From Hymenolepis diminuta (Eukaryota > Platyhelminthes > Cestoda > Cyclophyllidea > Hymenolepididae), in the NCBI GenBank assembly GCA_900708905.1, contig CAADRB010000004.1, positions 878,928-942,927 of the forward strand: DNA of 64,000 nt. The letters run 5' to 3'. Made by a program: the position numbers and the translations under genes. The notes under the pieces are model-generated. The model was not told where the DNA came from. It was given only the letters and a program-made list of their open reading frames with translations, and searched no databases. The stretch's first letter is position 1. The number at the start of each line of letters is the position of its first letter. Of the stretch, positions 1 through 12,880 are shown one piece after another.

Positions 1-1434
1 TTGTTTTGTAATAATGGATTAATCGCAAACAGCAACTACTTAGCTTGTTGTTGCTTCCCAAATTGGGAGTGATATATATTTTATCATTATTGATCATGGG
101 TTATTTTATATATGCAATCTTTTGAGGAATCGTAAAATAAAGTTAAATCGCTGTAACTCAGAAAAATTATAATTTAGTATCATAAAATCTGTTTTTAAAA
201 CGGAAAATCTATTAAGTACAGGTACCTACGTTTTAAAATCTAAACCGGGTAGAAATTCCACTCTTCTTAAACGGCATACTTTTAAATGTTTCATAAATTC
301 GTGGAATTTATTAAAATTTTATTCTTCAGGTAATAAAGCGTCTCAGTATTTTCATAAACTTTAGTTATTTAAAAAGAAGGAATTATAAGATAGCTTAACA
401 CATCTCTACATCCTGATATAATATTAAATTACTTCTTGAATATATGACAATGTAAAACAATTAATGTTAATTTTTACAAAGGGAACTATTAAAAATGTTG
501 GTTAAGGATGCTGAGGAAAATTTAAATACACTTATAATTTGCATCAACAAAAAAGTCAAATTAGTTTTGGTTAGTATTTGATGAATTTTCAAGATTTATT
601 TCGTCAATTTCCATTATTCATCATCACTGAGAATAATAAAATTTAATAAGACATAAGTAAAGCGCCAGGTCTTCTTAATAAGGGATAATTTTTACCGATT
701 TTACTTCCTTGTTAATTTGAATGTTCCTAACCAACGGTGTTATAGTATTTCGAGCCTGTCATGTATAATTAATCCATTTCATCAAACTAACAGTAAAAGC
801 TTCAATTGGCAAACATCTTTCCACTATGTTCATTGTATTTGACCCCTTGAAACACATTCTAACACCTTTGTCGTCTGTATTTAGGTATTTAACTTCTCCT
901 TCGACTTCTGAATTTAGGTAAATTAGGGCTAGAGATAGGTGCCATCTAATTAGGAATTTAGGAACCCTAGATTTTACTATTAGCAAATTAATGCTGTGGA
1001 CATGCAAGTTAGCAATATAAAGTTCCAATCGTAAGCTAAAGCACATGGTTATTTATTTACTCTCCTTTCTGATGTTACCAATACGATGGCGATTCTGAAG
1101 TGGGCGCTAAAATCTTGCTCTTATTAAATCGGGCATAACATATTCTCCTATACACATAGCAAAGTATTTTAGGAAGATCATAGAATGCCAAACAGTTAGA
1201 AAGACTCTAACTAAGTGTACTCTGCAATAAAATGTCACAAACAGTGCATCGTGCCGTATAATTTTTAATAAATTTGGCCTGTTCCTTATCTGAAATAAGA
1301 ATAAGGTATGAATGTTGTGAAGATTAAATCAGTTTATGATCATTATTAAAGTAAGCACAGAGGCGGATAAATGGCGCATGAATGAACATCGTGACATGCC
1401 GCCCAAGATTAAACCATATATCTAATCCATTCAG

Positions 1435-1649
1435 AGTCTTTGCCAAGAACTCTCTGGCCGGAAGCCTATGGTCGATTAGTGGTAACACAGGCTCCGATCA
1501 TTCTTCCTGGACTAGCATCCAAAATCGTCGATGAGGGCGATTCTCTCACTTGGGTTTGTCAAGCTCAGGGATCTGCACAACCCAAAGTCAGTTGGACTAG
1601 AGCTAATGGACGACCATTAAATCTTCCTGGCTCCCCCCAGAGAATTTAC
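1435..1649 (+). CDS. Lachesin-like gene, exon a (start of an Ig domain)
   Basis: The exon encodes the linker and first half of an Ig domain, with LVVTQAPIILPG, EGDSLTWVCQAQG and VSWTRANGRPLNLPG. The donor is a perfect GTAAGT at 1650 and the exon ends on a codon boundary (RIY). The acceptor at 1434 follows a pyrimidine-rich stretch ending TTCAG. The open frame continues upstream to about 1413, so the exact 5' edge is less sure; an acceptor at 1490 (ACACAG) is the alternative. Confidence 0.78.
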
Positions 1650-4600
1650 GTAAGTTACACCTACTTAATCTTATTAAGTAGAAAGAAGAAAAATGGTTGC
1701 ACATTTTGTAGGTTTAATGTTATGGATAGTATCAGCATTCTTAAAACTGTATATTTGCTGCTCAGGATATTTACACCACAAAATATGTTAAAAATATTAA
1801 TACATTTGCAAATATTTAACATGATTTGCTTTTATTCCAAGTATTTTTGTTTGTAGTTTCTAAATATATCGGCAATAAAACCTATTTTATTATAATTATT
1901 TAAAAGCTATCACTCAATGAAGATTATTTAGGCTAAAATTTACACTGGGGACACAGGACCATTCTTTAGAACTAACAGCTTGAAATCCGCTTTATTTAAA
2001 TTAATGGTTAACTAATTATTTATAATGCTAGATTAATAAATTTTATTTGCTTGTTAACCTGGATTAAATAATTTCGTAAGAAATATAAGATATTCTGGTC
2101 AGAATAGATTCAGGAATAGATGGATCTTATTTAAACGAAAATAATAGTCTTAGTACAAGGGGGAGAACAATGAGCTTGGACTAATTTGTTTTCTTAAAAG
2201 GAAATGTGGCCTTCCGATCAGGTGCTTTGTGGTGTAGTGTCGGTAACTAGTGGTTACTAGTGTTGGATAAAATAATATCCAAGGCGTACTTTTAACCTAC
2301 GGTGCCTGCAATGGATGACAGATGGTATAAAAGAACAGGACAATAATTCCGAAAATACACAGATTATTGAGTAAAACTGAGCTTATCTCATTTTATAGCG
2401 ATGAGTTAGAGAGGAATGGCTTAGAACTTTTAAATATCTTTAAATTTTATGTTATTATTACACTCAATATGATAGAATAGTAGTTTTCTCTCAAGAAACT
2501 TTTAAGCGAACCAAAATTTCTACTCTGACAATCAAGATTGAAGACAATATCGAAGCATTCACCAAAAATCATCCCAGTGTGTATGATATGAAAAATTGTT
2601 TATCGGCGATAGAGGGGGTAACAGGGTGGAAAACTTCGGAACACGATATAAAGATCTTTTTTCGATTTCATCAGTTAAGCCAATCTAAGCTAAAAGTTCT
2701 TTTCTATAGGGGCCCATGATGTACTGTATTGAAATACCTCTGATAAAATCCAATGTTTTGTCGTTCCCACTCTCATATAATGTAGTGAATACTACCTGCT
2801 ATCGTGAGTGTAAGGGTTTGTTTATTTAATTTATGAAACAGAAGTACAAAAAATACTAAGACAGGGTACATTCATGCAAAAGAATTGATGGCTTTAGGAA
2901 ACTGTAAAAGTGCAATTTAATAATATGTAATTAGATTAATTAAGCTATTCCCGTTTAGAGTAACCTGAGATTTCTGGAGGACATATTGGAACAATATGAT
3001 TGAGGAAAACTTTGCTAAGCTTCGAAACATGCTGTTATAATTCATAATATATGATTTAAATAGTAAAAAATCTTAGGATCTTTTCTAATTGAACTTTCAT
3101 AGCTATGAAAATTCAGAGCTTCCCTAGAAAGTAGCCCGGAGCAATGGTAATAAATCCTCACCTAATCCACTGTAACTTCAGTAGTAGCATTAGACACTTA
3201 AATTCAAGCAAGATTTAATTATAAGAGAAGAAATTGCCCCATTTAGAAGTGAATATTATGGTGGAACCGATTAGTAATTAGGAGGTTTGCTATTTATGAA
3301 AAACTGAGAGCATTAGCCAGGCAATGGCGGATAAACATGCATTATTTAGCTCATCGTTTCCGACGCCGAACATATAAAGAAATGGAATAAATTTGCTCCG
3401 TATATTTTCTCAATTTGAAGAAAATAGTATTTCACTTATGTTCAACATTCTCACTAGTGTTTATCGACATATTTATATTTACGGAATTATTATATAATGT
3501 ATTTTTAACACAAGCCAAGGTGTGAGGTTAGTTTCCTAAATTTTGGGAAATAGTAATTCATTCCATGCGATTTTCTAATTATACATATTAAGCACTTCAA
3601 TGTAAACAATAGTTCTTTACGTCTTTTAGTCAGTGGCGGATGGTTCATCAGACTTTTCCATGGTTGATTTCTGGTAGATTACGATATTGAGGCAACCTAA
3701 ATTAGGGTGAATGATCCACCCAATAATTTTGCGTTCAATTGAGCACCGAGCAGATAATTATGCGTCTTGGGGAGACAGGTTTGCTTGGCCATCAATCTCT
3801 ATTTTTCTTCTCTTAGTTCTTGATTTTCCTAATGCTCCTATCTTGTCACAAATCGACATTCTTACTGCCTTCTTGAGTAGCAATTAGACTGGAATCCGTG
3901 AAACTTTTTATATTTTATAAGTCAATCATCCTCGCCTTTCATACGAGTTGAAGTACCCAGAAATAGGTTAATATTGTGGATGCTGCAGAATCATTATTTC
4001 ATGCGTTCATCTAGGGTATTGCGTTTCCCTGATCTTGTGAGATTATATCTGAGTCTAAACTCAAAGCTTAAAAAATAGACTAACCTAGGCGGTTTTTTCT
4101 CATCAATTTCACCTAAGTCTTCTAAACCAGCTAACTTTCGAAAGGTGCCTTACATTTATTTTAAACATAAATGCCTCGTATTACCCGCATATATTGTGAA
4201 TTCCTCTTGAAGATCAACAGCTTATACTTTGATTGAGAATATGCAGTGTTTCACGATTTAAGAGATTTTGAAGTTCTTATGGAATATCTGATAGTAATAA
4301 ATAAAATAGCTGCATATAATGACGATAGAAATTCTCAAAAGACCCTCCTATACATACTCTTTCTACTAATAGTAACCCTGCTTTTGGACCTGTAAATGGC
4401 TCTTAAATTATTTTGTATTCATAAGACCCATTGTTGACCGTTCTTTCGTATTATTAACATCCTCAACAAGACGAGGAATTGAGCAGTTTTATCGTGAAAA
4501 GCAACAGAAATCGGATAACGGTTATTTTAATCCCTGATAATGCAGTGGGTCAAAAACATAATGAGTGTAAGGTGGAGGTATGAAAGAGTCTTACATAATA

Positions 4601-7600
4601 TTAAGATACCTACTTGATCCCAATAGACTAGAGCTGGTATGCTAAATGTAGTTGATTTTTCGAGTGCATTTTCAGTAAGACGTAATGCTTGATAATGTGG
4701 TTCGCTTGCCAATGTATCAACTTGCACATTTTTGAATTCTATCTAAATATTTTACTTAATGTAAATGAATTAGTATTTTCAACATTCAAGTTCTTCAATG
4801 ATATAATCACGACGTTATCTCTCTATTATTCACACATCAAAGATAAATCATACAAAAATAATTTTAACCAATTTCTAACCAATCAATTAATCCTATCAGG
4901 CTAAATTTATTACTTATCATTTTCCACTTTCAATTAGGCCGGGCAATTGGACTGATCACTCTTAAGAGATGACCACCGTTTGCTAATCTCAGAACTCTTA
5001 GTTAACATTTGCCAGTAGTGATTTTTGAGCGGATACTAAACATTTAATTCAACTCAATTTAGTAGTATTGTCTTGGTAATAAAGTGGGATGGAAATTGAA
5101 TTTTGAAGCATATATGCATAAAATAAAACAATTATTAGACGGGCGTTATCAAGAAAATGAGGAATAATTTTATTGTTTAATTATTTTGATAATTAAACAA
5201 TTTGTCTCCTTTTCCAAGACAAACTTAAAAGAGTTCTTTTAACTACAACACTGATATAAAGTTAAACATTTTTGGTTGGTTACCTCATAAACTTATAAAT
5301 CAAAACTTGAGTTGTTTCAGCTTGAAGTTACTTTGAATTTCATATCTCCCAGTTAATATGCTTAACGGAGTGAGATGTCAGATATAAAATAACTTATTAT
5401 TACATAATTAAATTAAGACACTCGGTAAAGTATGAAACTATGGTTTTGTATTATTACTATTATTATGGGAAATGCATCTAAACTTGTGTGGTAGTACAAT
5501 GATTAAAATAAAAGCATACGAGAGGAATTTGATAAGAAGTCGAGATTTAAGTCTCAGTTTTGTTTCACTTGATTCTTGAGCATGAATTTAACACTCTTCG
5601 CTTAATGGATAGCTCACCGTTTTATTATCCCCCTGGATTACGGAGTAAATTCTTGTCTCTAATGTGTAGTATTAATTTGATTGATTTTATTACCATTTAA
5701 AAGCTTCTTTCATTTAACCACCCAGAATCATGGAAGATGTTTCATTATTTCAGCTATTAGTAGGCTATATCACAATACATATGATAAAGCAGAATGATCT
5801 TATACTATGAAGCACTTTAGGTAATCTTAGCATAGAAGTGTTTTGGTAGCGGAACTCAGTAAAACGCGTTCACATAATATAATAGGATTTTTAATAAAGT
5901 CTATTACAATCTTTATTCTAAGTTTAAGAAAGTTTTATTCAATCGAAGTTATTTTGTTTGGTCAAATCGGATTTGTTAATCTTGTTACCCGAGTACTGTT
6001 CGGTTAATCTGATTTATGCAAGGTGCAAATCTCAGCTGGAAGAATATATCACCCTCTTTCAGTTGTCGGGTTATTTTTTATTTATATAAAAATGTTATTT
6101 CAAAAACACAAATGAATGTAAATCCCTTATGTTAAAAGCCAGGGTAATAAATGATTTAATAGTCATCACAGCCTGTTATAATTCCAAAGATCTGGCATAT
6201 GTTGAGTCAAGAATTTCTGAAAAAAAGAAATCAAATCCGAACTTGAATTAAAGATAACTGTTAACTTCGAAAAGCGTTCACTTTCATTTTCACTCCTGTG
6301 ATGTTGACGAAAAAGCGATAGTTGTGCATCTCCTCGTTCAAATGTTAACTGGAAATATGGTCAAATATCCTGATAGTTTACTGGAAAGAAAATCATTTTT
6401 CTTTTCAATAATGCTATTGAAAATTGAAATCATATAACTTCTCTTTCTTATCACCTTAAGTTGTACAGAAAATTTTATTATAGTAGAATGAATTAATAAA
6501 TATTTGATTATTCATTTTTCCGTTAATAATGAAAATATCGAAACGCGCTGTTTATTCACTAATGTGTTCCAAAAATTGCAAAACATTTCTTTTCTAAGAA
6601 AATTTTTGCACAACCTCAAATCTCTCATTTTCATAAATTTTAATAGCTTTATAATGTTAAAATTTCTTAGATCAGTTCAGATGTATTCGAAGCGGGTGAA
6701 ATAATTTTCTTTAGTGAACACCAAAGAGAAATATATGGTTGCTTATTTTGAACTAAATAGGAGTGAATTTTAAGGGGAGTTTTAATTAAAACAAGATAAT
6801 GACGTTTGTTGTATTATCTTAATACAAGAAATCATTGCTGTTAAATTTTTTATATTAATTTTGTTGTTTATTTTAAAATTCCAACTCAAAATTATTTTAT
6901 TCTTATCAAATTTTATTGATTATTTAATTTTTTAAGTCGAATTTTTAATAATTTTCCTAATTCTTCCTTCTTAATTTCCTCAAGTTATGATGTTTCTCTT
7001 CCTAAAATTGACTATATCACCTAAATATCCCCGATTTTCATGAATAATTACTTCCTTTCTTGACTTAAAAATTATTAAGACAAATATCCACTGTTAAGAA
7101 GCTACAGAGGGTGATTTCTTTTCTTCCATTTTTGAAGAAAAAAATATATGTAGAAAGAAGCTTTTGAAAAAATAGAGAAGGTTAATATTTCACTGAGAAA
7201 TTTTTTCTTCTCTTATATTTGCATTTTACCAAACAAAGACAGCGGAACAAGTTTTCATATTTTCTATTTAAGAAGAGGCCTTTTGTGTACATAAAGAGTC
7301 ACTTTTTCAGATAAGTGTTACTTATTTTGAGAATAATATTCTATAAAACATTACTCTTCTTCCATACCTGCTTTATATTTATGCAAACTTTAAATTTGCC
7401 TTTAGTTAAAATACCCTCCGTATAATTGTTTCTGAATTTCAGAATGAAACGCTTCACATTCCCGTGGTGAATAGATTTGACCGAGGTATTTACAGATGTC
7501 ATGCAGCAAATAACGTATTCGGTTCCACAGAATACGATGTTATGTTGGAAGTCAACTACAAACCACAAATTCGATTAGCGCGTTACAAAGGAGCTTACGG

Positions 7601-9997
7601 GCAGGTTAGATTTAATGACTTTATTTAATTGTAGTAAAAAGAGATCAATAAAGTAATTTCAGTTGCTTGGATCTTTAAATTAAGTCTGGATACTCCCTCC
7701 AAGTTCAATTTTGATACTTTATTTTATTTTAGATAGAGGTCATATAAGCTATTATAGCGGTGCATAGTTGTGTTAATAATTTGCATATTTATTAAGAGTA
7801 TTCTATTGTGTAGCTATCCTGAAACTAGGATATAATGGAGGCTCTCGTCATTCTAGTACCAATGACAAACTGCTATAACGCAACCACCTAGAAGTCCCGG
7901 TAGTAATCTCGCCGAGCCAACAATCTAGAAAACTCGGTAATGTAGCAACTCAACACAGAAGCCAACAACCCACAGCACATCACAAGACACGTTATTAGTC
8001 AACACGCGTGTATTAACGAACCTCATTCTCAATCAGTATCGGCTTAAGCAAATAAGTATAATTATCCAGTGTCTTTTATTGGTGGGGAAATAGAGAAAGA
8101 AACTACATTTCTATCCGCAGAAGAAATATTGGGAGCGGGGGAAAATAATTACCATTTCTTCTAACACAAACTATGTTAATAACTTCAAGCGCGATAAACC
8201 AATCCTGTGACGAATGATATGGCCGTCGTGCAATTATAGCATATAGTAATTGTTGAAGCTAACGAAGATATTAATATCAACAAATTTGAATCATGGGGAG
8301 GTATTTAGAAACAAGAAAAGGAAGAACAATTTAAATAAAGAGATTAGGGTAACAAATAGACAATAAATGTAGTAATGATCTAATGTTCCAAAGCTCAGAT
8401 ACCAGAATCTGACCTTTGGATTTGTGAGTGTAATTTTATGCCAGAGGTGTTCAGAGCTTATTGAACATTCACCTGATTTGGTGCGTTGGTCATGTAGTCA
8501 CGTTAAATGAGACTCTTCTTACAAACGAAGAGCAGTTATCTGATACTATTTAATATATATTTTTAAAAAGCAGACCTCCCTTGAATTTGTTGAGGAATAC
8601 ATTTAGAGCTTTATATTGCTCCTAGGATTCCTATATGCCACGAACTTTTTAACCCTATTGCATCTCAGAAGACTTAAACATAACTGGATACTTCAATTCA
8701 ATGAAGGTACAGAATGACTATCGTTTGAGGGTCTGTTTCGCATAGCTTAAACTCATGAGAAAAAGGGAGTTTCCAGGGCATACTCTGTGTCTAGGATTTA
8801 AGACAGGATACGAAATTCTTGTCAAACCGGGAAATTGCAGAAAATATGATCAGTGATACATCAAGTTCACCCAAGTTGTTCTTGGTTCTTAGGGATCAAA
8901 AAAAGTCAGTCATTATATATATGTATAATTTACAACTTACAGTAATTCCAAAAATGTATGATTGGAATTAATCAATTTATTTATCTGGATAGGGAAACTA
9001 TCTTCATTACTGAAGACATTTCTCTTCAACCTGGATAAATATCAATTAATTTAAATTCGATTTATCAAAGTTTAGCAGATTTTGAGATACCCGAAAAAAT
9101 TTTGCGTTAAAACTAAGACTAATAGCTGCAATTGCATAATTAAACACAATTCTATCAAATCACTATTTTGATTGATGGAAAATACCTTCAAGAAGATCCA
9201 GTGTTATTTGGCTTTATTTTAATTTATTCTCCTCCAAAATTAGTAGTTTTTAATTTTGCGTTTATGCAGAAAAGTGATAGTAACTATGACGTCATAATGG
9301 AGTGCATTGTCAATGGCTACCCCGACCCTGATCTCCTCTGGTTCAAAGGCGTGTATGATCCAAATTTAAACAATATTCCTCTCTATGACAGTGCCAAATA
9401 TGATCTGGAGAAAACCAGGAGTTATGGAGCCGTAGGAACTAATGCAAGTTGAAGCAACCATAATATGCTACTTAAAAGCAACATAAGTAAAACTCAGCAT
9501 TTTTATTACATTTATTTAGGTGACTGATGTGATATCTCTTCTGAAAGTGAAAAATATTCGAGAAAGTGACTATGGAAATTACACATGTATGGCGGCAAAT
9601 CGATATGGCATGGATATGGATATCGCTTACATTTTCTGTAAATTAGATTATTTGAATTTTTATAAAACATTAATTGTATAGGCAATTAAAAATAAATGAC
9701 AAATTATGCTTACAAAAATACAATTCACATCGCATAATTCTTTATATATAATTAGCATTATGTGAATGATTACTATATTACTATTGCCTTATTTATACGC
9801 AATTGCCGTGCCAGAAGAGTATATTTTGAAATAAGATTATGTATCATTTTTAATAGACACAAAGGCTTAAATTTGCTATTTTATATTGTTTGTTATGTTA
9901 TTATTATTGTCATTATTAATTTGTTATATATTTTTCAGATCAATCTGTTTGTCAAGGGCCAATATGTCCAATGTTGGGTGCAACGGATCTAATTTAA
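1435..9997 (+). CDS. Lachesin-like Ig-domain cell-adhesion protein, 3' part of gene (5 exons)
   Basis: Proposed exons are 1435-1649, 7443-7604, 9270-9431, 9520-9637 and 9939-9997 (stop TAA). Phases agree at every junction (0, 0, 0, then 1+2). The product contains an almost complete Ig domain (EGDSLTWVCQAQG, then VSWTRANG, then DRGIYRCHAANNV) followed by a second (DVIMECIVNGYPDPDLLWFKG split over its parts, then ESDYGNYTCMAANRYG), each with the Cys, Trp and D-x-G-x-Y-x-C signature. The tail SVCQGPICPMLGATDLI resembles the Cys-Pro-x-x-Cys-Gly segment after the last Ig domain of insect lachesin. The family are secreted or membrane-tethered neural and epithelial adhesion proteins. The signal peptide and first Ig domain must lie upstream of the window or were missed. 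No hydrophobic GPI-type tail follows the stop-proximal segment, which is unusual. Neurotrimin or amalgam-like is the alternative name. Confidence 0.82.
1650..7442 (+). other. Large intron of the lachesin-like gene (~5.8 kb)
   Basis: The intron runs from GTAAGT to an acceptor TTTCTGAATTTCAG. It is AT-rich and I see no supported exon in it. It contains a perfect 12-bp inverted repeat at 5172-5201 and, near 5490-5570, a weak tRNA-like (SINE-like) segment. Short open frames at 4527-4904 and 6504-6704 have no domain signal. Confidence 0.6.
5172..5201. repeat. Perfect 12-bp inverted repeat, 6-nt loop
   Basis: ATTGTTTAATTA at 5172-5183 is followed by TTTTGA and then its exact reverse complement at 5190-5201. 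It is all A/T apart from two G/C pairs, so chance or a small MITE remnant are both possible. It lies inside an intron. Confidence 0.7.
7443..7604 (+). CDS. Lachesin-like gene, exon b (end of one Ig domain, start of the next)
   Basis: A 162-nt, phase 0-0 exon. It reads NETLHIPVVNRFDRGIYRCH with AANNVFG after it, which closes the Ig domain begun in exon a. It ends with YKPQIRLARYKGAYGQ, the A strand of the next Ig domain. Acceptor TTTCAG and donor GTTAGA. Confidence 0.85.
7605..9269 (+). other. Intron of the lachesin-like gene (~1.7 kb)
   Basis: No exon is seen between donor GTTAGA and acceptor TTTATGCAG. A CA-rich, relatively GC-rich patch at about 7850-8030 (many CAACA and CACA words) looks like decayed repeat DNA, but I could not assign it. 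Confidence 0.6.
9270..9431 (+). CDS. Lachesin-like gene, exon c (second Ig domain, first half)
   Basis: A 162-nt exon that encodes KSDSNYDVIMECIVNGYP and DPDLLWFKG, the B strand Cys and C strand Trp of the domain, and ends ...EKTRSYGA. The acceptor is GCGTTTATGCAG. The donor GTAGGA at 9432 is weak, but it is the only one that keeps phase 0 with the next exon. The open frame would otherwise run only to a TGA at 9450. Confidence 0.75.
9520..9637 (+). CDS. Lachesin-like gene, exon d (second Ig domain, second half)
   Basis: It follows a clear acceptor (TTTATTTAG) and encodes VTDVISLLKVKNIRESDYGN then YTCMAANRYGMDMDIAYIF. The chosen donor CT|GTAAAT at 9638 leaves one base, which joins exon e in frame. 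If that donor is not used, the frame reads on for 14 codons after AYIF (C..KLDYLNFYKTLIV) and stops at 9679-9681, giving an alternative C-terminus. Confidence 0.78.
9939..9997 (+). CDS. Lachesin-like gene, terminal exon e
   Basis: After the acceptor ATATATTTTTCAG the two-base remainder completes a Tyr codon. The frame then reads QSVCQGPICPMLGATDLI and stops at TAA (9995-9997). The two cysteines with Pro and Gly match the short conserved segment that follows the last Ig domain in lachesins, which is the main reason for accepting this exon. A possible poly(A) signal AATAAA lies at 10,479. Confidence 0.7.
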
Positions 9998-12629
9998 AGA
10001 CGAGCACTACCAATACCTTCTCCTAACAGGTCAATTTCATCCCCAGATAGTGTAATATTCAGAATTTGAAAATATGAAAATAACTTCGCCATAATTTCAG
10101 TCGACTCATATTTTTTATATTTTTCTACTGCGTTCCAGGGGTTTTTGGTTTTCCCTCTTATCATCGATCATGGCAAACTCTCTAATGGGTAAATTAATAA
10201 CTGATCTTCGAGACTTATAGTTTAGTGGAATTTGCAAATAGTTGGCAAATATTTAGGAACATTTGGTTGGCATAAACAAGCTTTACTCTTTCTTGTTTAT
10301 TTTCCAAGTTTTGTTAGGCAATTCACTTTTAGTTAATGAGGATAAAAGAGTGAGAAATTGAAAATGTACAAGACTAAATGCTTGAGGATGTGCAGCTAGA
10401 AATAACAAAGGCAAAAGAAGTAAATGAAAGTGAGAATTAACGAAATGGGGAGTTTTATTCGCTTTATTGGTCGGAGTAAATAAAAATGTATGCTTGTACA
10501 GTTGTAAGATTTTATATTAGGTGCATTATTGTGAGATCTGGAACTCTAATTAACTTGCTGCTCTTAGCTGTCAGAAGAGATATATGTTTCAAAATTATTG
10601 ATTATTATTTTCATTGACAACTTGTTAAAGCAAGTAAACCCCGGTTACGATAAAATCCAGCAGGGGATAAAATGGAAGAGATCTTGTGAACATAGTATGA
10701 CATCAAATGAGTTTTACTTGCTTTTTCTTCAAATTCCGTTTTTACAATACTTTCTTAACAGGAGATTCGCGTTTCAAAGGTCAAATTTAATGATTTGTTC
10801 CCTGAATTATTGAAGGAATTCCTACCACGGGTTTCTCAATTAGGATGGAAGATTTTTTATTTCTTCTAAAGATAGAAAAATTATCTAACCTGCTCGTAAT
10901 CAGTTTTCATGAATTTGATATAACCGAGCCAATTAGAGCTCTCCCAAGATGAAGCTAAATAATAATCAATCGGTCAACTCCTCAGCGTAATAGACTGACC
11001 AGTCGGTTCTAGGAAGATGTGTTTTGACTTTTGAAGACCTTGGAGTTTAAGCTTCCAGGCGATAGACCATGCTCCTTTAAACGGCTTTTTAAGCAGATGC
11101 AAAGCTATAAATTCAATAGTTAGATAAAACTAGCCTCAGTGATACAGATTTTTAATAAATTCTTCTATCCAACCTAATTATTCGTTCTTGATTTTATTAG
11201 TTATATGCTTCCCGAAGTCTTGGCTAGTCAAAAGCTAGACAGCTCCCGCAAGATTGATCTCACTACCACACCCTTTATTACTGCTGTGTCTATATAGATT
11301 AATTAACTTATTAATTCTCCTGCAAGTTGATTATTTGTGGCATCTATGAATATACATATAACTCCCAAATGAATAATTTTAATAACGGATTACAATTTTT
11401 TTGCCAATGACCATAAGATGTTGATTTGAATAGGTCGGGTAAGGTTATATGTGGATGCTCAGTTAAATAAAGTCGTGGTCTGAATACTAAACATTTTAAA
11501 GTACAATGCTTTTGGAACATACGTGTTTGTTTGCATTTGGCAATTGCTATTTCCACAGTTGAATTTCAAATAAATAATTTACAAACAAAATAGAATTAAT
11601 TGAAAATATATATATATAATGCTTCAATAAATGGGACTGTTCAAAACATAAATTTATTTGCTTAACATAGTAAAGCTCACTCTTATATTATTAAATCGGT
11701 TCCATTCGCTGCAAAATAGTTTGTATCTGCTTCCTCTTAGTAATCATGACATCTGGTTAGTTAGGACTACTCCTACTCCACTAGGGGCCCTACATTTCAG
11801 TAATTGCAACTTCCTGATAGAATATTTGCAGTGCACTACTAAACGCAAGAAGAGCGTTGTTGAATTAAAATGGTGGAGAACTTAACCAGTATGAAATTTT
11901 TTTCCTTGAAAATTCAAAGAAACTCTTACAAGTTGTAATCAAGGGATAGACCTTGAACACGTAAACTGTAATAAAAGGAAACAAACTAATTTCGAAGGTG
12001 ATTAAAGAGTGAATTCAAGATGCCGAGAATTGCACTTAATTTGCACTTTGAAAGATTGACATGATTAAGTGAGCTCATATCCACAATATTCAAATCTTGT
12101 GGACCATTTGATTTGGCATGGTACTGTAATTCCTTTGTAACTTCTTACATTAGCTAGACACGTCAAACCACATTAATTATGAAACTGTGCATGCAAAAAT
12201 CAGAGTGGTGCACTATAGCAGATCAGGTCATATTTACAAAAAAGGAGTTGACGATCTTACCAATTACTTGGAAGATAAAGCAGAGGCTATAAGCGATTTA
12301 TGAGTGATTAGTTGGCGCCAAATCGGTTACAAAAAAACAAAGCCTTCAGATGAGAATGACAGTATGTATATTCATGGTTATGGATCTAAAAAGATTTAAA
12401 AGTGAAAACAAGTTATAATCTTGTGTTGATCTACAACGAATTCTCAGGGTTTTAAGGGTAGATTTTGGAATTTTTTCTTTACATGACTGACTTAATGGCA
12501 CCTTGTGCAGTCACACTGTTCATATAATGGTACATGAGCAGTACACATTTGTAATTTTGTTTCTGCAGAACCATCATAGGTCTGATATTCTAAGTTCAGG
12601 TAAGCTGCATAATACAGTGTAAGATCATT

Positions 12630-12880
12630 ATGTTTTCTCAACCATTGGCAGAAAAAATGCGTTAAAGTGCCAAGACCGATCCTTCTTGATTGAAACAGTG
12701 GTCAATAAGCTCCACACATCGTAGACAAACATCTATTCCACACTAGGGACGAATCACGGAAATTGAATTTTGGAACATGGAATACTCAATAAGCAAATAT
12801 TGTTTGACCCGTATCCAAAAATCCCGTGAAGTGAGACCTCTGGGCATCTTGATTATAATCTCGAAGTCTTTTCGGTCTCT
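12630..12880 (+). repeat. Dispersed repeat R1, copy 1 (diverged)
   Basis: Shares the succession GACGAATCACGGAAATTGAA, TTTTGGAACATGGAATACTC, then CCGTATCC...GTGAAGTGAGACC with the copies at 22.7, 32.3 and 57.8 kb. The 5' part resembles the other copies through ...TCATTATGTTTTCTCAACC. Confidence 0.6.

Noticed and set aside
5172..5201. Hairpin as a transcription terminator or small RNA precursor
   Set aside because: It is an almost pure A/T stem of 12 bp in an intron; no further support.
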